Source: Podocnemis expansa (lineage: Eukaryota > Chordata > Testudines > Podocnemididae). From it: a stretch of DNA of 64,000 nucleotides. The notes under the pieces are model-generated. The model did not search any database. It worked only from the letters and a program-made list of their open reading frames with translations, and had not been told where the DNA came from. Each line of letters opens with the position of its first letter. Position 1 is the first letter of the stretch. The position numbers and the translations under genes were made by a program. The stretch lies in NCBI GenBank assembly GCA_007922195.1, contig ML681990.1, positions 36,155,581-36,219,580 of the forward strand, given 5' to 3'. Of this stretch, positions 12,676 through 25,648 are shown piece after piece.

Positions 12676-15600
12676 TTGCTGGCCATTGATAGGAAAGTGT
12701 AGGGAAGCTTGTGTTGCGTTCAGATACATTCAGAATTTAAAGTGCAAAGAAAAAGAGATTCTCTAATTACACAGTTAATTCCAGGGTCTGTGCATTTGGG
12801 ATTTTACTTTCCAGAATAAATTAAATATGTTTTCAAGTCTTTCCTTTTCCTTTATATCTTAAAGCATACAGTATCCATCCTGTGTGAACATGCTCCCCCC
12901 CCTTTTTTTAGTAATTCCTCTGCATTGATGGGGGCAGAAGGGAGTTATTAAGGAAAGACAATTGTCTCTTTTGACTATCATTACTAATCAGATAGGAGAA
13001 AACTCCATCCCTCCATTGATTTAGATTAATCCCTTAGTTTCAATAGTATTAATTACACAAGTTATTGTACACCAGTTTAGTGGCAGCACCATGTCCCTAC
13101 TTCCTTTGAATTAACTCTTCAATGTGCACTTTCCACACAGAAATCTGCTGTCAGATCACTGTGGTTAGTGGCCTCCATTGACTACTTTAGCAAATTGAAA
13201 TAAAAAGTTATTAAACAAAACCAGTGGCTTTATGTCAAGCAATGTAGGCCATTTCTTCAATGGACGGACATAGGAAATCACTTGGGAACATATTTCCATA
13301 ATGACTCACAACATGGAGGTTCTCAGCTGCACATATTGCATAGAAAATAAAAGGGTTAATTTAGACCTTTAATCTATTGTTTTAAGCCTAATTATTTTAC
13401 ATGTCTTCATTTCATTAATGAATTGCTGCTTTTTGCATGCATCTCCTTCCCCATTGCTTTTGTTTAAACCTCCTGGTGGGAAGGGATAGATTAATTTTGT
13501 TGTGCCTTAATGAAACTGTATGCTACATTAGATTTAACCATTTGGCATGCACTGCCAACATCACCATTATGCATAATGAATTACTTTTTGTGAGTCCCAA
13601 ACTAATGCAGGCCTTAGATGTTCCTGTGTAGATATTGTAACAACACAGCTGGCAGACTCACCAATTTAAATCATTCCCTTGAACTTGCACAAAAACGTGG
13701 TGCAGGTGCCGCGTACTTGAGACAAGAATGAGTCTTTTGAGAACTTTTTCATACGTGGAGAATTCACTTTAAAAAAAGCAAATGTTTTCTCGAGAAAATG
13801 TGGAACGCTCACTAAGATAGTGTCATATCATTAAATGTTCATGTTATACATATATCTCCTGATTGTCACATACAGAAATCAGCAAGTGCTCTGATCAGAG
13901 ACCATCTACACAATCTCACCCTACTGTCCTGTTTATGCAGTTGTTGTGTGTTTATCCATGTAATACATATTTACATATGTTTCTTCTTCCTAAGGTTTTA
14001 ACATATGAACTTTTTGCTTCAACAGCCAATTTGCTGAGTATAAGAGCTGCTTGTCAGTTGAGTGACATAGGTAAGTGACTGATCAGATGCGGAAAACAAA
14101 ATTTTCACTTTTTCTAGAACTAGCATTTTGTCATCTTTGGATACTGTAAACCAGTTAGATTATTGGCTAGCTTCTGTTCATTGTACTCAGGGAGTATGGT
14201 GGAATTCACTTGTCTGACTAAAATAAATTGGATTAGGCCCAATGTTTTCTGAAGTGGATTACACATGAGATATACAATAATTTATCCATGTAAGCTTGGC
14301 TTCACTCTGCTGGCACAAGGAGGTGCACTTTGGAGTCACTCTGGGAGTGGCAGATGATGTCCACATCTCTGCCTTTTCTGGTAGGCTTATTATGGGGGGG
14401 GGCAGCTGTAAAGTATGACTAGGGCTCCCCAGAAACTGCAGCAGCAGAGGCATGTGGGGGCACTCACTGAACCAGCATAGTCTCAGGACACTTAGGCCAG
14501 AGTGCTTCCCCAGACAGGTCCAGCTATTAGGGGAGCTGTGCCAGGAAAGCAGGGTTCATAAGTGCCTTATGCTATTGTATGTGCTCTTGTGGGTTGATTT
14601 TCTGCCACGGGGACATAATATTACTTGAGTTATAGTGCTGTAACCTAGGGATGTCCCAACTTCAGATGTTAGTATCTGATCCCACACATTGTGGCAGTTC
14701 AGTGCCTTCAGTAGATCTACATCCAAACTTTACAGGAAAGTCCGTCTTGATTGTGTATATATAATATCTTGGAATGGGGACCTATAGAATAGGGTTAAAT
14801 TTTCCAATAAGTGACTTGTAAGCAAATACAAACAATGCCCTTCCAGTTGTGGGTATTTTTCTCCTTTTTAGATGTATGTGCACTGGGTTCGTTCTTGCAG
14901 ATGTCATCCATTGCCTGTGAACATGTGTGAGAGACAGCCTTTTTAATCTCTTCCAGTAATCAGCTCCCAGGAGGCAAAACACTGAATCTGTGGAAGGTTA
15001 CAAGTATTGTTGACGCTGAAGCAATGCAGAGATGTGGGATTTCAGTGTGCTGCTCAATCTGAACGTTCCCTATAATGTTGTAAAGGTTCTGAGCACCAAC
15101 GTGTTTAACAAACTGAACAAGCTTCACAATGAAAATCCAATGCCATCCAGTATAAAGCTTAGTGAAAGCTGATTCTATGATCCCACTATTGATAAATGCT
15201 TAAAACTCATCAATGAAAATTAGGACTTGCTAATCCTGTGCATTTTCCCTGAATTTTTTAAATTACAGAAGCAGAAAGTAATGGATACATTAGGGGTTGA
15301 AAGCAGGGTTCATGCATGTAAAATTACATTTGCAGTGATATAGTTTTGTTTTGTCAAATGTCCTTGGAAAATGCAAATGAGACTGCCTGGCAACACCAAG
15401 GCAAATCAAACATTTTCTTAAACTGCCAAGGCTCTCCTCTAAGAAATCCGACTTTCTTTGCCAATAGACAATATTAATGACAAGGACTGGACCTGAAGGG
15501 AATTAATGCACAAAAACTGCATTAAAGTTACATTAAGGGATACCATTGTAAAGTATGATTTGTTTTAGATCCATGAGAGCAAATAAATATATTGTTAAAG

Positions 15601-18115
15601 ATAGGACTCTCTGCCGACAGTCACTGTTCAACTCACCATTTGGTAGTGCAGCATATAGGATATGTGACCTCAAAGGGTTTCCTGAACGTTCTCTAGTACT
15701 TGGGTATAAAAGAGTGGACCTGCTAACTTTTGTGCCTACTGTTATATACAGATTAATTTATAAACTAACAGCCTATGTGATCACTATTGTTAGCATGGAG
15801 GTCCTTAGCTGGAGGACCGCAGACAGTGCCCAGTGTTCCAAGAAACTGTCGCCAGAGTCAGTAGACATCACCTTGTAGAGCTCTGACTGGATGCATGCAC
15901 TTATCAGGCCAAGGAAAGCAAAATGAAAGTCACTGTTCTGACAGCCCCAGTGAGTGAGGGTGTCAGTTTAAATAAAGGATGGCAGCAAGACAAAATTCAC
16001 CTACACGATGCTGCAACAGGGCTTAACCCTGAGATAGTTTAAGAGAAATTGTTTCTAGGGGTGTAGGTATTTTCACAGTTCTTGGCCTGTCTTGTGAGGC
16101 TGCCAATAGAACAAAGCAGAATTATGAATGTATGCTGTGGCAGTGGGAACTGAGACCTGCCAAACATCTGTTAAGTAGAAACAAGTTTTAATCCTTGTAC
16201 TGAGCTGGCTTCAGATTGATAATGTACTCTCAGTGGGATTCAAACTGGTAATAATGAGACATTCGCCCCCCCCTCAGGAAATGATAATTTATTAGACAAT
16301 CCCACAGATATGAACATATTGCTTCCCAAAAAAATAAACCAAAACAAAAAACCTATGTTGAACAGTAAGGCTGAAAAGTCAAACTCCAAGCTCTCAAAAG
16401 TCAAGAGATACCAAAATTAAGGTTGCTTGTGTGTATGTATTATGCTATAGTTCTCAATTCTGTGATCATGTACTATTTTTCAGCGTGTGGGTCATGGGTA
16501 GGGGTTGGCTTAGGATCGTCAAAGTCACAGTGCAGATCACTTATGCTAAAAGAATAATTAGCAGCAAAAGGCTATTGCACTTCATGAGGCCTGTCTTGTA
16601 GAGGCAAATATGGCATCCCCTTGACCACCCAGCTATTTGTGGGACAACAGTACAATGCTGGCTATCAGGGTGCCTGGAAATGTTGGTTATCAGGATTGTC
16701 GTTCTTGTCTAAGGATTAGGACTGGGGGTTATAGATGACATAACCAAGGACTTACAGTTGGCATATTTAATTCACAAGGTGTTGTGGCTAAGGGAGAGCA
16801 ACAGCTCTGTCATATGAAAGACCTAGATTCTAGTCCCAGGCAGAGGTCTAAGAGCCTGCTAAGTAGTAAGAATTGTTAACTGCAGAAATATTAACAGTAC
16901 TTTGTGGAAGAGGTGAGCCTACAGCTCCTGCTTCTCAGCCCCTAGCACTTTGCCTTGGGTTACACTGTCTAAACCAGTGCAAATATCCCCAAGTAGACAA
17001 AACCTATGGCGCTTGTCCAAAGAACTCTATGGAGTCCTTAACAGAGGCAGGAGTAAAACTGAGATATTCCTGACTCCCATTATTTTCCTCTTTGTTTAAA
17101 GGTAACTAATGAAAAGTCCTGTTGTATTGCTTTAAAGTCAGGAGGGTTTTTCTTGTTGCTTATTTTATTTTATTTTATTTTATTTTATGTATAGGTAGAG
17201 GGAGACAGAATAAACTTCTCACAAAAACATACAAATACTGACATTTATTTACCCAGCAGAGCAGAACCATGCCTTTATGCTCAAACAGGTCAACTGTGTA
17301 AATACATTAGACAGTTTTTAAAACTCATGTTACACACTCAGTAGCCTGTTGCAATGCCTCTTTTTATCAGCGTCTGTGGTATGAATGCAACACAATGTGT
17401 ACCAAAAGATATGAAGTATTTAGTAGGCTACTGAACATCTCTTTCCCAACATTACTAACATGATGATTTTGTTCAAATAGGGGCTGTTTCCACTGAGTAA
17501 TACCTTTAGTCTGAGGTTTGAAGGGCTTTGTATGCTCCTAAAAATGACTATGAAAAATTCAGAAAGCTACCTAGTTAAGAGCCACTACCCCAAAATTCAG
17601 GAGGCTTATCAGCTGCATGTAGATCAGCCCATTTCATGGAAGTACCTCTGGGAGTGGGTATTGGGGAGGAAAACTCCAAAAGTCTTTTGTTGCTGAGATT
17701 TCCCTAAGTCATTCTATGAGGAGTGTTGGTTTATCCTTCCATGAAATTATTTGACACTTCTGCCTCCAGAATGCAAGTAATCACTCCCCTTTACCTCCCC
17801 CACGCTTACTTCCATGGCAGCATGGATCTGATAGAGCTACTCTATTATAAGGGCCTTCTTAGTCATAATTGTTCCTGGGGCCCCCTCTTCCCAAAGAGCA
17901 TATTTTCCATTACAACAAAGTTTTACAGCAAATTTATGAAATCTGGATATAAAATTCTTTTTTCTAGGTAATCATTACAGGACTGGTAAAGGAGCAATGC
18001 AAACACTCACTCACAGACATACACGTGCACGCCCCTTGGCATGCCCAGTTTTTGCCCTTGTTTCCCACATATGTATTGCACCACATCAGAGTCATCCCAC
18101 TAAAGGGCACTGGAG
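12676..18115. other. 5.4 kb AT-rich, nothing recognised apart from a microsatellite
   Basis: The longest stretch without an identifiable repeat. Frames reach 107 residues (15555-15878) but show no domain. It may contain host regulatory or intronic sequence; cross-species conservation, which I cannot test, would be needed to tell. Confidence 0.45.
17161..17188. repeat. (TTTTA)n microsatellite
   Basis: About five tandem copies of TATTT/TTTTA, directly visible. Confidence 0.9.
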
Positions 18116-18117
18116 CT

Positions 18118-18532
18118 ATGTCTACACTAGCAAATTAGTCCAGATTAATGAGGCTTAATTTGGCCTCTGTCTACACTAGGATTTGCCTAGTTCAAACTAA
18201 AAAAAATTTTAGTTCGAACTCAGCAAAGCTCAGTTTGAACTAGTTAGTTCAAATGTTAAATAACTTTAGTTTGAACTAGTGTGATGTAGCCATGCTAGTT
18301 CAAACTAAATAAGTTTGAACTAAGCAGTTAGTTCGAACTAGCTGCCTTTTTTAGTTCAAACTAAATTTTAGTTTGAACTAGCTGTGCTTTTTTAGTTTGA
18401 ACTAAAAAGTTAGTTCGAACAAAGCTGCATGGCTATTTCAAACTAAAATGCCATGGTTAGTTCGAACTAACCAGGAATGGCTTAGTTCGCACTAAGGAAG
18501 TCCAAAATAAGTTTCCAGGTGTAGACATAGCA
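18118..18532. mobile_element. MITE, GTTCGAAC type
   Basis: About 415 bp with ends AGCTATGTCTACACTAGC and, reading inward from the right, GCTATGTCTACACCTGG. The interior is a dense series of AGTTCGAACTAA / TTAGTTTGAACTAG motifs in both orientations, separated by short spacers. It opens with 'gcaaattagtccag', shared with the larger relative at 27415. No clean 3-bp duplication was found; one terminal base seems to have mutated. Non-coding. Confidence 0.78.
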
Positions 18533-18747
18533 TAGGAGCCCTCCACAGGGTCCCAGGAAAAAGAGACAGTTTTGCAGAAGTAGGTTAGTTATTGCCATTT
18601 CCACAGAAGGGGTGAAATCCACATAGGCAAGGTCATCTCCACTAGCAGTTCTGGAGTGTGCAGGCTGGGCCCAAGTGTTCAGGCTCCATTCTCTCCATAT
18701 CCATTCAAGCTTTTTCTGTTCTGCCCATTGCTGCAGTATCTAGGCTA

Positions 18748-19085
18748 GGGGTTCTCAACCTCTTCACCATCACAACACAGCTGGGAGGGGTCCCAGCTGT
18801 GGGCGACATACCACACCGTTGCTGCTCTCCCTGGTGCCAAAGTAATCTCCCTGTAAAGGGGATTTTTTTTGACAGCTGGAGGCTTGACTGGCAGCCCCCA
18901 GCACTATAAAACAGTTGATTCCGCAGCAGTTCTCTGCAAGAGCTGCTGCAGCTTCAGCTCTAAAGGACCAGCAGCATAAAATCAGTCTGCAGCTACAACT
19001 CTCCTCAGACTGTCAGCAGCAGGCTGATTTCATGTGACACACTTAGTCACTCTGCCATGACACACTTTTGTGTTGTGACACAGTG
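18748..19085. mobile_element. hAT-like non-autonomous element, probable
   Basis: Starts with 'taggggttctcaacctct', the terminus typical of Charlie-type hAT MITEs. It ends in sequence built on 'gtgacacacttttgtgttgtgaca'. No convincing 8-bp TSD was found, so the limits are approximate. Confidence 0.5.
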
Positions 19086-19089
19086 GATG

Positions 19090-19916
19090 AGGCTGCCTCT
19101 TCCCGGCACAGTTGTGTTTTCTTTTAACCCTTATGAATTAAGAATAGTCATGATGGACTCTGAGATCTTCATATTTATGAGCTGAAGTTTAGCTTAGAAC
19201 AGATTCTAATTATTGAATGTCAATGGACTTCATTCTGAGAGGTTTCAAACACCCCCAACTCCTAGTTACTGCACGGGGTGGAGAATGCTCAGCATGTTTC
19301 AGGAGGCACTTAGTGCCTTGTAGCATGGGTACAAGTCTTTCCAGAAATTTGAGAGCCATTATTGTACATTTTTTGTGTCTCTCTGAATTTTAGGTCCATT
19401 TCTGCTCCCAAGGAAATCAGTGGACTGGGGTTGCTGTTTTCAGCAGGAACCTTCTTGAGCCATTCCTGGTCACTGCTGGGACAAGATATGGAAACATTGA
19501 GAAAAACACATACGTTCAGCTGACAAACAGTCAAAGGTAGGGGAGAAAAGGAAGTTCACTCTAAGGAGATCTCCAGCTTATTTTGGGAGTTTCTAGAAGG
19601 TTCAGATCTGGTCTGAATAAATATACTACATTTTTAGATTCTTCTTTGGGCTAGGCCTCTGAATCTTTTGCTCCCCCCTGTATTGATGAATAAAATGGTA
19701 GGTAAGACTTTCATTAACATTAATGGTGGTTTTCTCTGAGTACGCAGTGCTACACCAGGCCCCCTTTAAGGGTCCTCTATTGATATTTCTGATATACACC
19801 TGCTTCTAACAGTGCTACCTGGCACTGCTATGACACCTGTACAGCAATAATGACACACCAGAGCTTTCATCTGGTTTCTCTGAACAATACTTGGAGAAAC
19901 ATGTCACACAGAATAA
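19090..19916. other. Unrecognised sequence
   Basis: No tails, termini or protein motifs seen. Confidence 0.4.
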
Positions 19917-19921
19917 TATTT

Positions 19922-20070
19922 CATAGACTCATAGCCTTTAAGGCCAGAAGGAACCATCACAGTCTGACCTCCTACACACTTTGTTTTACTCCTACACACT
20001 CCTACACACTTTGTTTTAAAGTCAGTTCTTCTAATTTATCAAGACGGGCTCTCGTGTCCCCAACTCTACT
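19922..20070 (-). mobile_element. CR1 3'-end fragment with local duplication
   Basis: 'catagactcatagcctttaa' and 'ggccagaaggaaccatcaca' followed by 'gtctgacctcctacacac' mark a minus-strand CR1 3' end. The CTCCTACACACT block is repeated three times (19970-20008), partly with 'ttgttttac', a short tandem expansion inside the fragment. Confidence 0.65.
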
Positions 20071-20149
20071 ACACACAGACCATGAAAAATAACCATTTTT
20101 TCTTCCTATGAGGGCTTCTTCACTTGTTTACACATTTTTCTGCAACACT

Positions 20150-20747
20150 AATTTCAGTAAGATACTATGGTGTTAAGGGTAGTACATGGAATGTACGGTA
20201 CTGAATGGAAAAGAACTGTGTTTGAGTATGCTGTGCTTGCTGCTTCACATAAATAGGGAAGGTCATTGCAAATTAATGCATCTTGCAAGTTAGAGTACAA
20301 ATGAACAATTTTTAAATGAGTGGCTAATATATAACAACACATACCTTATTTATTCCTAATATCCAACATAACCCACCCTTGGTGTACCAGAGCAGCCACC
20401 TTCTGAGTGGCCACCTCATGACCAAAGGTGGTTTTGCAGAACCCTGCCTTTCTTTTCTCCTTTTCAGGGTCCCCTACAAGCTCTTTGCAAGTTCCAGAAT
20501 CTTTCTTGTGTTTAATAGCATCCCTATCCATCGCTGGGTTAATAACAGAGACTGTTCAAAACACCCCTCAGGCTCCTAAAATAAAATCCAGCACCACAAC
20601 CCAAAATTCATACTTAGTTCTCACTCTTCCACAGCACATGGAGCTTTTCATCTGTCCCTCTCTGGTCCTCATAAAGCCCTTTCTAGCTGCAGTTCAGCCC
20701 TCTGGCTTCATTCTCCTGGCAGCCTCTCCCTGTTCAGAAGGAAAAAC

Positions 20748-20790
<43 letters not shown>

Positions 20791-20877
20791 TGCCCTCCTG
20801 TGGAGAGCCCTTCCTGGCCGGCTGGGCGTGTGAGGAGCCCTGCCAGAACTTACTCTTGGTCCAGGGCCCTTAAAGGG
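20150..20877. other. Unrecognised, possibly an old LTR split by a hAT
   Basis: Includes a short CR1-like patch near 20354-20393 ('cctaatatccaaca') and then CT-rich sequence. This continues, after removing the hAT at 20886-22364, to about 22500. The whole has an LTR-like feel, but no TG...CA ends or duplication could be assigned. Confidence 0.3.
20749..20788. repeat. (GT)n(AT)n microsatellite
   Basis: Six GT units run directly into fourteen AT units, a compound dinucleotide repeat. Confidence 0.95.
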
Positions 20878-20885
20878 ACTGCAAC

Positions 20886-22364
20886 CAATGTTCCCTCTAA
20901 GGTCTGGCGATTGTGTGCAAAATTTTCAGCCCATGTGCAAAACTTTTTCTGAATAAAATTTGTGTGCAAACTCATGCAACAAAACTTACTGAAAAATCTA
21001 GAACAATGAAAAACTAATAAAAGCTGTTATTTAAAATTGTTTTTTATTAAGAAAAACAAACACCTAAGTTACTTAGCATTTACCCAAATTGCTCTACAAT
21101 CCAAAGAAACTAATTCACAGCTTTCAAATAACCCAGGACCAAAGTCACATTCAATCTGGATCTTAGCTGTCACATTTCTTGTCTAAAGCACCAGGGACTG
21201 AACCAGGCACATCCAAAGCTCTGAGCGCAAGGTTCCACAGCTTGAACTAAAGAGCCAGGCTCTGTTGCTTGACAGTGAACACATGCTTCCCCCCTGGAGA
21301 TCAGACGCAGAGCCGGACACATAACATAGTAAGGTTTGTGTGCGACACATGGTGTCTGGGTTGGGCTACCAGATACCAAAGCATGGAAAGAATAGGGAAG
21401 TATGAAAAGGAGGACATGTGGAGAATTACCTAGTATTAATATAACTGTTATTACCATATTATGTCATGGAAAATCGGTAACGATTAATGAATGCAGCATT
21501 AAAACTGCACAAAGTCATGTGTGTTCTAAATTATTTTAAAATAAAGAAAATTACCAAAATGTTTTCTTTTACCAAAAACTGGATGTTTTCATGAAATGAA
21601 AATTTTTCATGTCCCTTTCATTAATGTTCAAGAGATTAAAGTTAAAAAACTAATTTTTCAAATGTAAACTTGAAAAGTACCTTAAAATTTTTTTTAAAAA
21701 GGAAAAAAACAGTTAACTCACTTTTCATTTTCCACAGCAACCCATTTTTATAGTTAAAAAAAAAAATGTCCTAAATTGTTTTGGTCCAGTTAAAATCTGC
21801 CCCTTTAGTGGTTTTACTTAAGTGGTCCCCCTCAGTAATTTTATTTATGGTAAACTGTATTTTCCTTCATTTTATTAGTATCCTTATTTTTTTCCTCCCC
21901 AATTTAGCTGTTTTATAGGGAGCAAGGGCTGAAAATAAAAGTGCCTTTTGGCGTGACCCTGGGGCTCCCCCCCCCGCCTCTTACACCCCCACACACAGTC
22001 AATTCTCGGCTGCACCCCCGGCCCACTCCAGGCCAGCCCTACGCTGGGCCTCTCCCTGTGGCCGAGCCTCGGCTGCACGGTGGAGCTGTCCCAGCCGGAC
22101 CCAGGGCCTGCCGCTGCCTCCTCTGGGTCTCTGGCTGTGCCACCTGCCAGCCGGACCCGACCAGACCCTGGGGCTTTCTCCCTGCCCCCCCCCCCCCCCG
22201 CAGCCATTCTCAGCTGCACCCCTGGCCCACTCCAGGCCAGCGCTACCCTAGGCCTCATGCCTGACCTGCCTCCTCTGTTGCATGCACGGGAATGATGAAA
22301 TCCTGCACGGCATGGGGTTTTTTTGTGCGCAGCCGCGCTGCTGCGCACCTTAGAGGGAATGTAG
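20886..22364. mobile_element. hAT non-autonomous element with GC-rich core, 8-bp TSD
   Basis: A 1479-bp element. Left end CAATGTTCCCTCTAAGG; right end read inward CTACATTCCCTCTAAGG. The perfect 8-bp duplication ACTGCAAC lies at 20878-20885 and 22365-22372, the hAT signature. The left subterminal region repeats 'tgtgtgcaaa' blocks and the right has 'tgcgcagccgcgctgctgcgca', a GC palindrome. The AT-rich interior (20950-21900) gives way to a GC-rich core (21950-22330) with poly-C runs. The 180- and 107-residue frames in the core are proline/alanine/glycine-rich compositional artefacts. No transposase remnant was recognised. Confidence 0.88.
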
Positions 22365-22696
22365 ACTGCAACCCCAGTTTGTTCCATCCAACTAGCAATT
22401 TTCTGGGACCACTTCCTCTTTTTCATTTTAAGTCATTTCCTCAGCTTTCCTTAGTTCCAGACAGTGTTGCTAGAACAGGCTTTTCTGGTCCCCTTTAGGT
22501 TTACAGGGCCAGTAAACCCCATTACATATATTCATTTATCTCGACAACTTTAATTACTTGATGGTATTCCCTAATAAACTATTAAATGTACTTCTTAGTA
22601 CTATTAGACTTCAATACAATGTTGTCTACTGAATATTTGTTGGAAACTGAGAAGCCACTTTTTTGTGCAAACGAGAAGGTTTGCAGATAAACAAAG

Positions 22697-23092
22697 CATA
22701 GAATCATAGAAACTGGGTGGAACCATGAAAGGTTATTGAGTCCAGTCCCCTGCACTCATGGCGGGACCAAGTTCCCTCTTAAGTCATCCCTGGCAGGTGT
22801 TTGTCTAACCTGCTCTTAAAAACTTCCAGTGATGGAGATTTCACAAACCACCCTAGACAACTTATTCACCCTGACAGTTAGGAATTTTTCCCTAATATCC
22901 AACCTAACCCACCCTTGCTGTAATTTAAGCCCATTGATTCTTGCCCTATCATCAGCAGTTAAAGAGAACAATTTTTCTCCCTCCTCCTCGTAGATAACCT
23001 TTTAGATACCTGAAAACTCTTATCATGTCCCCTCTCAGTCTCCTCTTTTCTAGACTGAACAAACCCAGCTCTTTCAATCTACCCTTATAAGT
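22697..23092 (-). mobile_element. CR1 LINE 3' end, 5'-truncated
   Basis: Minus strand. The 3' tail 'catagaatcatagaaactgg' starts near 22698. The C-terminal ORF2 residues [20 protein letters not shown] and [10 protein letters not shown] are readable from 23092 downwards, then 3' UTR. The truncation point is near 23092, where 'cataataaagcatggcat' begins. Confidence 0.88.
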
Positions 23093-23336
23093 CACAGCAT
23101 AATAAAGCATGGCATAATAGAAGCATAAAGTATGGCATACTAAAATTCTACAGGCCAAATTAATTGCTGGTAATTGCAGCATTGAAACCACTAGATTTAC
23201 CTAGGAATGAATTTGATCCCTACAGTCCCATGTCAAGTGAGAATTTATTCATGTGACAATGGGACTTCAGTGATTTCATTAGGAGAAATTTTTGATTTAA
23301 GGCCTTCAGGATTATATAGCCCTTTAACTTCCCCCT

Positions 23337-23845
23337 CTGATTAAAAACCAATGAAAGTCCCATGGCACTATAAAGACTAACAAATTTCTTCAGGCATAAG
23401 TTTTTGTGATCTGGCACCCACTTCGTCAGATTGCATGAAGTGGAAACTACAGTTAGGAGGTATATATACACTTGCAAGGGTGAGAAACAATACAATAAGG
23501 AGGCCAAGTGCTAACTAAGTCAATTCAGTCTTGGTAGATGAGGCCCATTTACAACAGTTGACCAAAAGGTGAGAATGTGTGAACGGATACAATTACTTTT
23601 TATAATGAGATAACCGTTCCAGGTCCTTATTTGGACCCAGTCTGATTGTTTCAAGTGTGCAAATTGGTTCCAGATCTGCAGTTTCACACTGAAGTCTTTT
23701 TTGAAATGCAGCAACTTGAAGTTCTCCCCCTCCGCAAAAGAATAAATGGACACAATTCAGATATAAAAAATGATAACATCCATAAACCAGTAGGAGAACA
23801 CTTCTATCTCCCTGGATGCTCAGTCAGGGTTGCAACAAGGGTAGA
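23337..23845 (-). mobile_element. Penelope-like element 3' end with inverted 5' segment
   Basis: From 23337 to about 23732 the minus strand carries a PLE tail (complement of 'cccatggcactataaagact' and 'cacccacttcgtcagatt'), 3' UTR and the distal endonuclease region (LQIWNQFAHLK, corresponding to LQRETIELEFICK of other copies). From about 23733 to 23845 the plus strand encodes RINGHNSDIKNDNIHKPVGE and then HFYLPGCSV, the adjoining upstream piece of the same domain. The two pieces are head to head without evident overlap, the arrangement produced by 5' inversion during target-primed reverse transcription. Coding capacity is lost. The outer right limit is approximate. Confidence 0.75.
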
Positions 23846-25648
23846 GGAGGGATAGATTCAAGGGCCCACCTCTCTGGGCTACAGACACAACTGCAGATTC
23901 ACAATCTAGTGGGAAGAGAGGAGATGTCTCAACCAATGTCTCTTACCCAGGGCCAGTTGCTGGAAATGGAGAAGTGGCAATTGAAGTTTTCAGTGACCAA
24001 CATGGCCTGAAAGACAGGGCATGACTCCTCCAGGATTCTGGGTCCTGAGAACTTCCCACACCTGGTTCCTTGTTTCCCAGAAGCCTGGATTGCCATTTCC
24101 TCCTCCATCTTGTCTGCTTCTGGATCTGCTCTGGATGAAGAGATGCCAGCTAGTGAGAATATACATGTGCCACATACAATTACAACTTTTAGTCCCATAT
24201 GCCTTTGATAGTGGGCTCTGGTATTTGCTGAGTAACCTGGACCCTGTCCTTAGGAAAAAATCTTGTTGTGCCCCTGCCAACAGTGGATGTCTAGACAGGA
24301 GGTGAGGGTTTCATATGCGACTAGGTCACTTAGATGTCAAGGGGATTTGTGCTCATAGATGGTTAGGCACATTGGAAAATTCGACTCAAAAAGAGTTTAT
24401 ATAATAAACACTTTCTCTTTTCAGTGAAAAACTACAGTAGAATAAATGTGAAAAGAACTCTCTTATGTTCACGGATTACCACTGGGTACAAAAATAGTGG
24501 TACCAGTGTTTAGTCTGAGCACTATATGGCTGTATAAAAAAAAATTAAATGTTATATGAAACAGCTGTAGACTGGAAACTGTTTATATAGTGACTTGCAT
24601 TCACTGATGCTAATAATTGACATGTATGTATGAGATTAATAATGGAAATGCACGGGAGCAACAAGTTGTTATGATGCAGAGGAAGGGTACTATTGAGAGC
24701 ACCCTTTGAATGGCTTGAATAAGGGCCCAATTAAGTCTAATCTGGCCCTGGCCCACAAGGCTTAAAATATATACTACTATATTTTTATAATTCTGTTGTG
24801 AAACTTATTTCTGCTTGGTTTCATTGTAAGACACAATATAAACAAGGAGACAGATTCCTCCCTTAGTTACAGTGATGCAACTTTAGTGGTGGAAACATTG
24901 ACCGATTAAAGGAAATTGGGGCCGATCGCTTTTTTAGAGAAATACTTTTAATGCATTGTGATACCATGAAAAATTTCCCTGTACCAACCCTATACTGATG
25001 TAAGTTATACCCAATTCTTAGGTGGATGGTCATTCTTCACACATGAAAATACAGTGTGTATTAAAATAGTCTTTGGTAATTGTTTTATCCACCCTACCTT
25101 ACCCCCCCCCCAACTTTTCATATTTATATGTCACAGAAAGTACATTTCCAAAAGAGATACTAGACTTAGTCTAGAATTTCTATACAAAGATGTACTTTTG
25201 GAGTAATATCTTCACATCAACTTCTTACAAAGCAAAATATTGTTTCCTGTATCAGTCAGCAAATAAAATAACTGGGATTGTCAGAAATTCCACCATATTC
25301 CTAAAATGCATCCTGCTGTAGATATAATATCTAAATCTTTTCAGTTTCTTAATATCTAATAAGGGCCTGCTTCTGCTTCCACTGAAGTCAATGGGAGTTT
25401 TGTTATTCACTTCACCAAGAACAGGACTGGGCCCACTGTATGTCATAGTGTATGTTATATGTAATAAGCTCTCAGTAGACTTCTGAGCCAATGTTTTTAA
25501 CTCTAGTCATTCCCCTTCACTTGTGATTCAAATTATCCTTCTCATTTTTTTTTCTGAGGGAGCTTTCTCTGTTACTAATCTTTGTCTGCTTTCATAGTCT
25601 CTCATTTGAGGGGCACGGAGTCCACACAATTGTGATTATACTAGATAG
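23846..25648. other. 1.8 kb unrecognised
   Basis: No repeat ends or coding motifs were found. Overlapping short frames on both strands near 24021-24305 have no family resemblance. Confidence 0.4.

Noticed and set aside
20428..20952. 174-residue plus-strand frame with a poly-Ile/Tyr run
   Set aside because: The frame reads through a (GT)n(AT)n microsatellite and into the hAT terminus; no domain or splice context.
21884..22426. 180-residue minus-strand frame
   Set aside because: It covers the GC-rich core and right end of a hAT element and contains glycine and proline runs from homopolymers.
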